Positions 26,038-28,910 of a DNA stretch of 28,910 bases are shown one piece after another. The notes below the pieces were generated by a model. The model saw only the letters and a list, made by a program, of their open reading frames with translations, made no database searches and was not told the DNA's origin. Location: contig SCRI01000013.1 of NCBI GenBank assembly GCA_004298675.1, forward strand, positions 1-28,910, written 5' to 3'. The first letter of the stretch is position 1, and each line of letters starts with the position of its first letter. The stretch is from a bacterium. Its GTDB lineage: Bacteria > Vulcanimicrobiota > Vulcanimicrobiia > Vulcanimicrobiales > SCRA01. Made by a program: the position numbers and the translations under genes.

Positions 26038-26745
26038 TTACTTCCGGGATACACGCAGCGCGACACGCAAGGCGCCGAGCGTGTGGAATGCCGTGATTCT
26101 GCCTTCCGTCACCGCGGCCACGCGCAGCGCCGCCGGATGGTCGACCCACGCACGCAACGCGTGGGCGCACGAGTCGCCAAGCACCGAGAGGCCCGGCGAG
26201 TAAGGGGTAAGGGCGGGCAGCACCACGAGGCGTTCGCTATAAAGGAAGACCGGGGCACTGACCAAACCGCCAAGATGCAGGCTAGGATGCAGGTGGCCGA
26301 TGACGGCGCGTCCTGCACGCGCCAGCGGACGGTCGCCGTGCAGCAGGTGCCAGCCATCGCGGTGCACCGACTCTACCGTCTCACCCAGCACGGGAACGCC
26401 GCGGCTTCGCCCCTCGTGGTTGCCGGCTACGAGGACGATCGCGCAGCCCTCAGACGCGATCCGGGAGAGGCCCATGCGGATGCGGCGTGCGGCCTGTGCG
26501 CTCATACGCGTGCCGTGCAGCACGTCGCCCAAGAGGATCAGCTCGCGCACCTCGAGCGCGCGTGTCAGCCGCGCCAGCGTCTCCAACTGCTCCGCCGTGC
26601 TCCACAGCGGCAGCGCGCCGCCCACCACTTCCTCGTAGCCCAAGTGGAGGTCCGCGGCCACGAGCGAGCGCGTGCGCTCGAGCAGCAGCAAACCGGGTGC
26701 AACGCCCACCACCCCGTCCAAGAGCGTCATCTGCCCGGTACTCAC
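26038..26745 (-). CDS. pdeM: Ligase-associated DNA-damage phosphoesterase PdeM
   Basis: 235-residue calcineurin-like metallophosphoesterase, the nuclease/phosphoesterase partner of the ligase-associated helicase. Metal-binding motifs are Asp32-x-His34 (AADLHLG), Gly73-Asp74-x-x-His77 (LLGDVLH), Asn109-His110 (GNHE), His136 (LLHGD) and His151-x-His153 (GHLHPS). Size and the placing of LHLGYEE and GHLHPSL fit the family normally coded beside Lhr, an ATP-dependent ligase and an MBL exonuclease. The GTG at 26745 overlaps the Lhr stop by 4 nt (GTGA), so the two are translationally coupled. A 110-nt gap with no gene follows downstream. Confidence 0.88.
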   Translation of the reverse strand: MSTGQMTLLDGVVGVAPGLLLLERTRSLVAADLHLGYEEVVGGALPLWSTAEQLETLARLTRALEVRELILLGDVLHGTRMSAQAARRIRMGLSRIASEGCAIVLVAGNHEGRSRGVPVLGETVESVHRDGWHLLHGDRPLARAGRAVIGHLHPSLHLGGLVSAPVFLYSERLVVLPALTPYSPGLSVLGDSCAHALRAWVDHPAALRVAAVTEGRITAFHTLGALRVALRVSRK

Positions 26746-28910
26746 GCCGGCGCCTCCTCCAGGCCGGCGGTAAGCTCGGTAATACGCTCGTGCAGAGCCT
26801 CCACCAACGTCGCCCGATCGTCGAGCACCACCGTATCGGCAAACGACGAGGTGACGATACCGAACGAGCAGGGCGAAGCCGCGGGAGGATGGATGACGCG
26901 TAACTCTTCAGGCTGGCGTTCAACGAAGCGCCGCGCGGCGCGAAGGTCCAGCAGGTCGTAGAGCACGTGGCGCACGGTCTCGCGGATGAGCGGAAAGCCG
27001 CGATCGGCACGCCACAGGCGCTCGAAGATGCGCTCCGCCTGCCAAGACTGGCGCGTCACGCGCATGCCGCCGGACCGGCGTAGGACCAGCAAGCCGGTAT
27101 TGGCGATGTGGCGGAACTGACCGCGCAGCAGATAGGAGTTGCGCACGCCTTCCAACACGTCGTCATCCAAGCCGCGCGGCGCGAGCAAACGGGCCCACTG
27201 CGCGTCCGCAAGTTTGGTGCGCACCGGGAGGCTGATCATGAAACCGTTGTCATCGCAAGCGATGCCGCAGTTGACGTTGATGGCCGCGTGGACGCGTGTG
27301 GCAGCGGCGCGAGCCAGGGTCTCATTGACACGGCGACCGGCGCAAGTATGGTAGATGGCGCACTGCGCGCCGTCGAAACGGTAGAGCTCGACCACGGCAT
27401 GGCGATCGTCGGCGACGTCCGAGACGGCCAACTGCTGCGCGAGGTAGCGCACCACGTGTCCGCGTTCTTGGCCTTGCAGACCATAGCGCTCGCTCAAGTA
27501 CGACGCCGCCGCGCGTGGCCCGCCCGCGCGCAGCGCCTCCACGCACTCGCGGCGCAGGCGTCCGACCTCGCGCGCCAGCGGTTCCGTGGCGCCACGCAGG
27601 TGGCTGGACCAGCGGGGGACGGTGGGCTTGCCGCGATGCAGCGCTACCCGCACGATCGCGCCGCGCGCCTCCAGCACGCGCAGGACCCGCCCGGAGAGCA
27701 GGAAGGCATCCCCAGGCTGCAGCCGATGCGCAAAATCTTCCTCGACGCGGCCGATCGCCTCGCCCTCTTTACTCACGACCGTCACCATGACCGTGTCCGG
27801 GATGGTGCCCGCGTTGTCGTAGTAGGCCGTCGCGGCCTCGCGCCCGGGTCCGCGGACAACCGTACCATCGAACGCGACACGGCTAACGTGGGCACGCTCG
27901 CCGCCGGCGCCGCCACCGGCGAGATAGGCGAGCACCTCGCGCAAATCGGCCTCGCTCAACGCCGCATACGGCAGCGCCCGGCGCGCGATGTTCAAAGCAG
28001 CGTCCACGCCCAGCGCGCGATCGGGGACCACGCAGCCCACCAACCACTGCGCCAGTACGTCGAGCGGGCAATCCGGGACGTCGATCTCCTCCACGACACC
28101 GTCAGCGATGAGCCGGCGCGTTGCCGCGGCCTCGATCACGTCGTCGCGGTCCTGCGCCACGACGACGCCGCGCGCTACGGCGCCCGGCATGTGGCCGGAG
28201 CGGCCGACGCGCTGCAACGTCGCGGCGACGCCGCGCGCGCCACCCACGATACAGACGCGCTCGACGAAGCCGACGTCGATCCCCAACTCCAGCGAGGCGG
28301 AGCAGACGACCGCGTGCAGCTCGCCGGAGCGCAAACCCTCCTCTACACGGTGGCGCAGGCTACGCTCGATGGCGCTATGGTGCACGCCGATGCGGCGCTG
28401 CGGGAGGCCGGCGGTTGGGGCAGCCTGCATGTCGCCCTCACCGCGCGGATCGGGATCGAGAGCGGCGGGCCCGAGGATACCTTGCTGGTTCAGCTCGTGG
28501 GCGACGCGCTCGGCTTGCGAGCGCACGTTGCAGAACACGAGTGCCCCGCGCACACCCTCGATCTCGCGGCGCACCTCACCGGCCACAGCGGCCAGCGGCG
28601 CCATCGCGCCGCCGAAGGGAACGGCTATCTCCAACTCGGTGCGCCGCAGCGCGCGGGCGTCGACGATCTCGCACGGCCGGTTCACCCCCGCGAGAAATGC
28701 GGCCACACGTTCGAGGGGTGCGACCGTGGCCGAGAGCCCAATACGCTGGAGCGGGCGGCCGCAAAGCTCCTCCAGGCTCTCCAGGTGGAGTGCGAGCTGC
28801 GCCCCGCGCTTGTTGGGGGCCAGGGCATGGATCTCGTCGACGATCACGCACTCCACGTGGCGTAGCTGATCGCGATACGTGCGTAGGGCCAGCATCAGCG
28901 CCAGTGACTC
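26742..28910 (-). CDS. lhr: Lhr-type DEXH helicase, ligase-associated, partial
   Basis: Superfamily 2 DNA helicase; the last 722 residues are visible and the N-terminus (Q motif, Walker A) lies beyond the right edge. Seen in order: DEIHALAPNKRG (motif II), GLSATV (III), ALVFCNVRSQAERVAHELN (IV), SASLELGIDVG (V) and QRVGRSGH (VI). The winged-helix and Lhr C-terminal core domains follow, with LLSGRVLRV and an end near VIHPPAASPCSF. The family unwinds DNA/RNA duplexes and acts in mutagen-induced repair. It is directly coupled to PdeM, its usual partner. Family members have ~830-870 residues, so about 110-150 are missing. The partner ligase is not in the window. Confidence 0.92.
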   Translation of the reverse strand, partial: ESLALMLALRTYRDQLRHVECVIVDEIHALAPNKRGAQLALHLESLEELCGRPLQRIGLSATVAPLERVAAFLAGVNRPCEIVDARALRRTELEIAVPFGGAMAPLAAVAGEVRREIEGVRGALVFCNVRSQAERVAHELNQQGILGPAALDPDPRGEGDMQAAPTAGLPQRRIGVHHSAIERSLRHRVEEGLRSGELHAVVCSASLELGIDVGFVERVCIVGGARGVAATLQRVGRSGHMPGAVARGVVVAQDRDDVIEAAATRRLIADGVVEEIDVPDCPLDVLAQWLVGCVVPDRALGVDAALNIARRALPYAALSEADLREVLAYLAGGGAGGERAHVSRVAFDGTVVRGPGREAATAYYDNAGTIPDTVMVTVVSKEGEAIGRVEEDFAHRLQPGDAFLLSGRVLRVLEARGAIVRVALHRGKPTVPRWSSHLRGATEPLAREVGRLRRECVEALRAGGPRAAASYLSERYGLQGQERGHVVRYLAQQLAVSDVADDRHAVVELYRFDGAQCAIYHTCAGRRVNETLARAAATRVHAAINVNCGIACDDNGFMISLPVRTKLADAQWARLLAPRGLDDDVLEGVRNSYLLRGQFRHIANTGLLVLRRSGGMRVTRQSWQAERIFERLWRADRGFPLIRETVRHVLYDLLDLRAARRFVERQPEELRVIHPPAASPCSFGIVTSSFADTVVLDDRATLVEALHERITELTAGLEEAPA

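Noticed and set aside
27108-28865. 585-codon plus-strand open frame across the helicase gene.
   Set aside because: Opposite-strand shadow of Lhr, whose helicase motifs are unmistakable.

Overview
The window reads as chromosomal DNA of a high-GC bacterium with dense, mostly bacterial-type gene packing (many 1-11 nt overlaps, convergent genes whose stop codons nearly touch). The gene set is an LIV-type ABC transporter, cobalamin-dependent MetH, CysK, type-2 ArgC, RF3, a PBP4-type carboxypeptidase, an aromatic-CoA catabolic operon, and Lhr with PdeM. This suits a free-living, metabolically versatile aerobe. I cannot place the phylum from sequence alone; a deep-branching high-GC lineage (for example Eremiobacterota-like) is only a guess. 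I saw no rRNA, tRNA, CRISPR array, transposase or phage genes.

Layout. 1-1917 (-): branched-chain amino acid-type ABC transporter, substrate-binding protein then the LivH permease, separated by a strong hairpin. 1918-2228: a 311-base gap. 2229-6805 (-): zinc-type L-asparaginase then metH, probably one operon. 6781-7650 (+): DUF72 protein whose start overlaps the asparaginase start head to head. 7656-8624 (-): cysK, with a readable promoter and a dyad operator. 8702-9664 (+): MBL/beta-CASP exonuclease of the ligase-associated DNA-damage family. 9672-10640 (-): argC. 10808-11836 (-): a lower-GC SEC-C/DUF5677-like gene, probably acquired. 11936-19851 (-): a long tight run. It starts from a clear promoter with a split PaaH (two ORFs), then a beta-ketoadipyl-CoA thiolase, an aldehyde dehydrogenase, a BoxB/PaaA-like di-iron oxygenase and an enoyl-CoA hydratase. 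A two-TM small protein and a PBP4-type carboxypeptidase follow directly.

19987-21282 (+): a lone prepilin-like protein. 21446-22255 (-): a lipoprotein with a CAP-like domain. A sharply lower-GC block covers the 3' ends of these two convergent genes. 22372-23309 (+): an Xre/RES toxin-antitoxin module with its own promoter and inverted-repeat operator. Its toxin stop codon shares a CTAG with the stop of prfC (23306-24916, -). 24968-25546 (+): a NUDIX hydrolase. 25553-25927 (-): a small cupin with a hairpin leader. 26038-28910 (-): the PdeM phosphoesterase translationally coupled to an Lhr-type helicase that runs off the window.

Three points stand out. (1) The ligase-associated DNA-damage genes are present but split: helicase and PdeM at the right end, exonuclease about 17 kb away. 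(2) The catabolic operon combines a compact BoxB-like oxygenase with a PaaH split into an active dehydrogenase and a separate pseudoenzyme-like partner. (3) The accessory patches (SEC-C/DUF5677 gene, prepilin/CAP pair, RES-Xre) sit between core genes. Assignments rest on motif reading and memory of families, without database searches.
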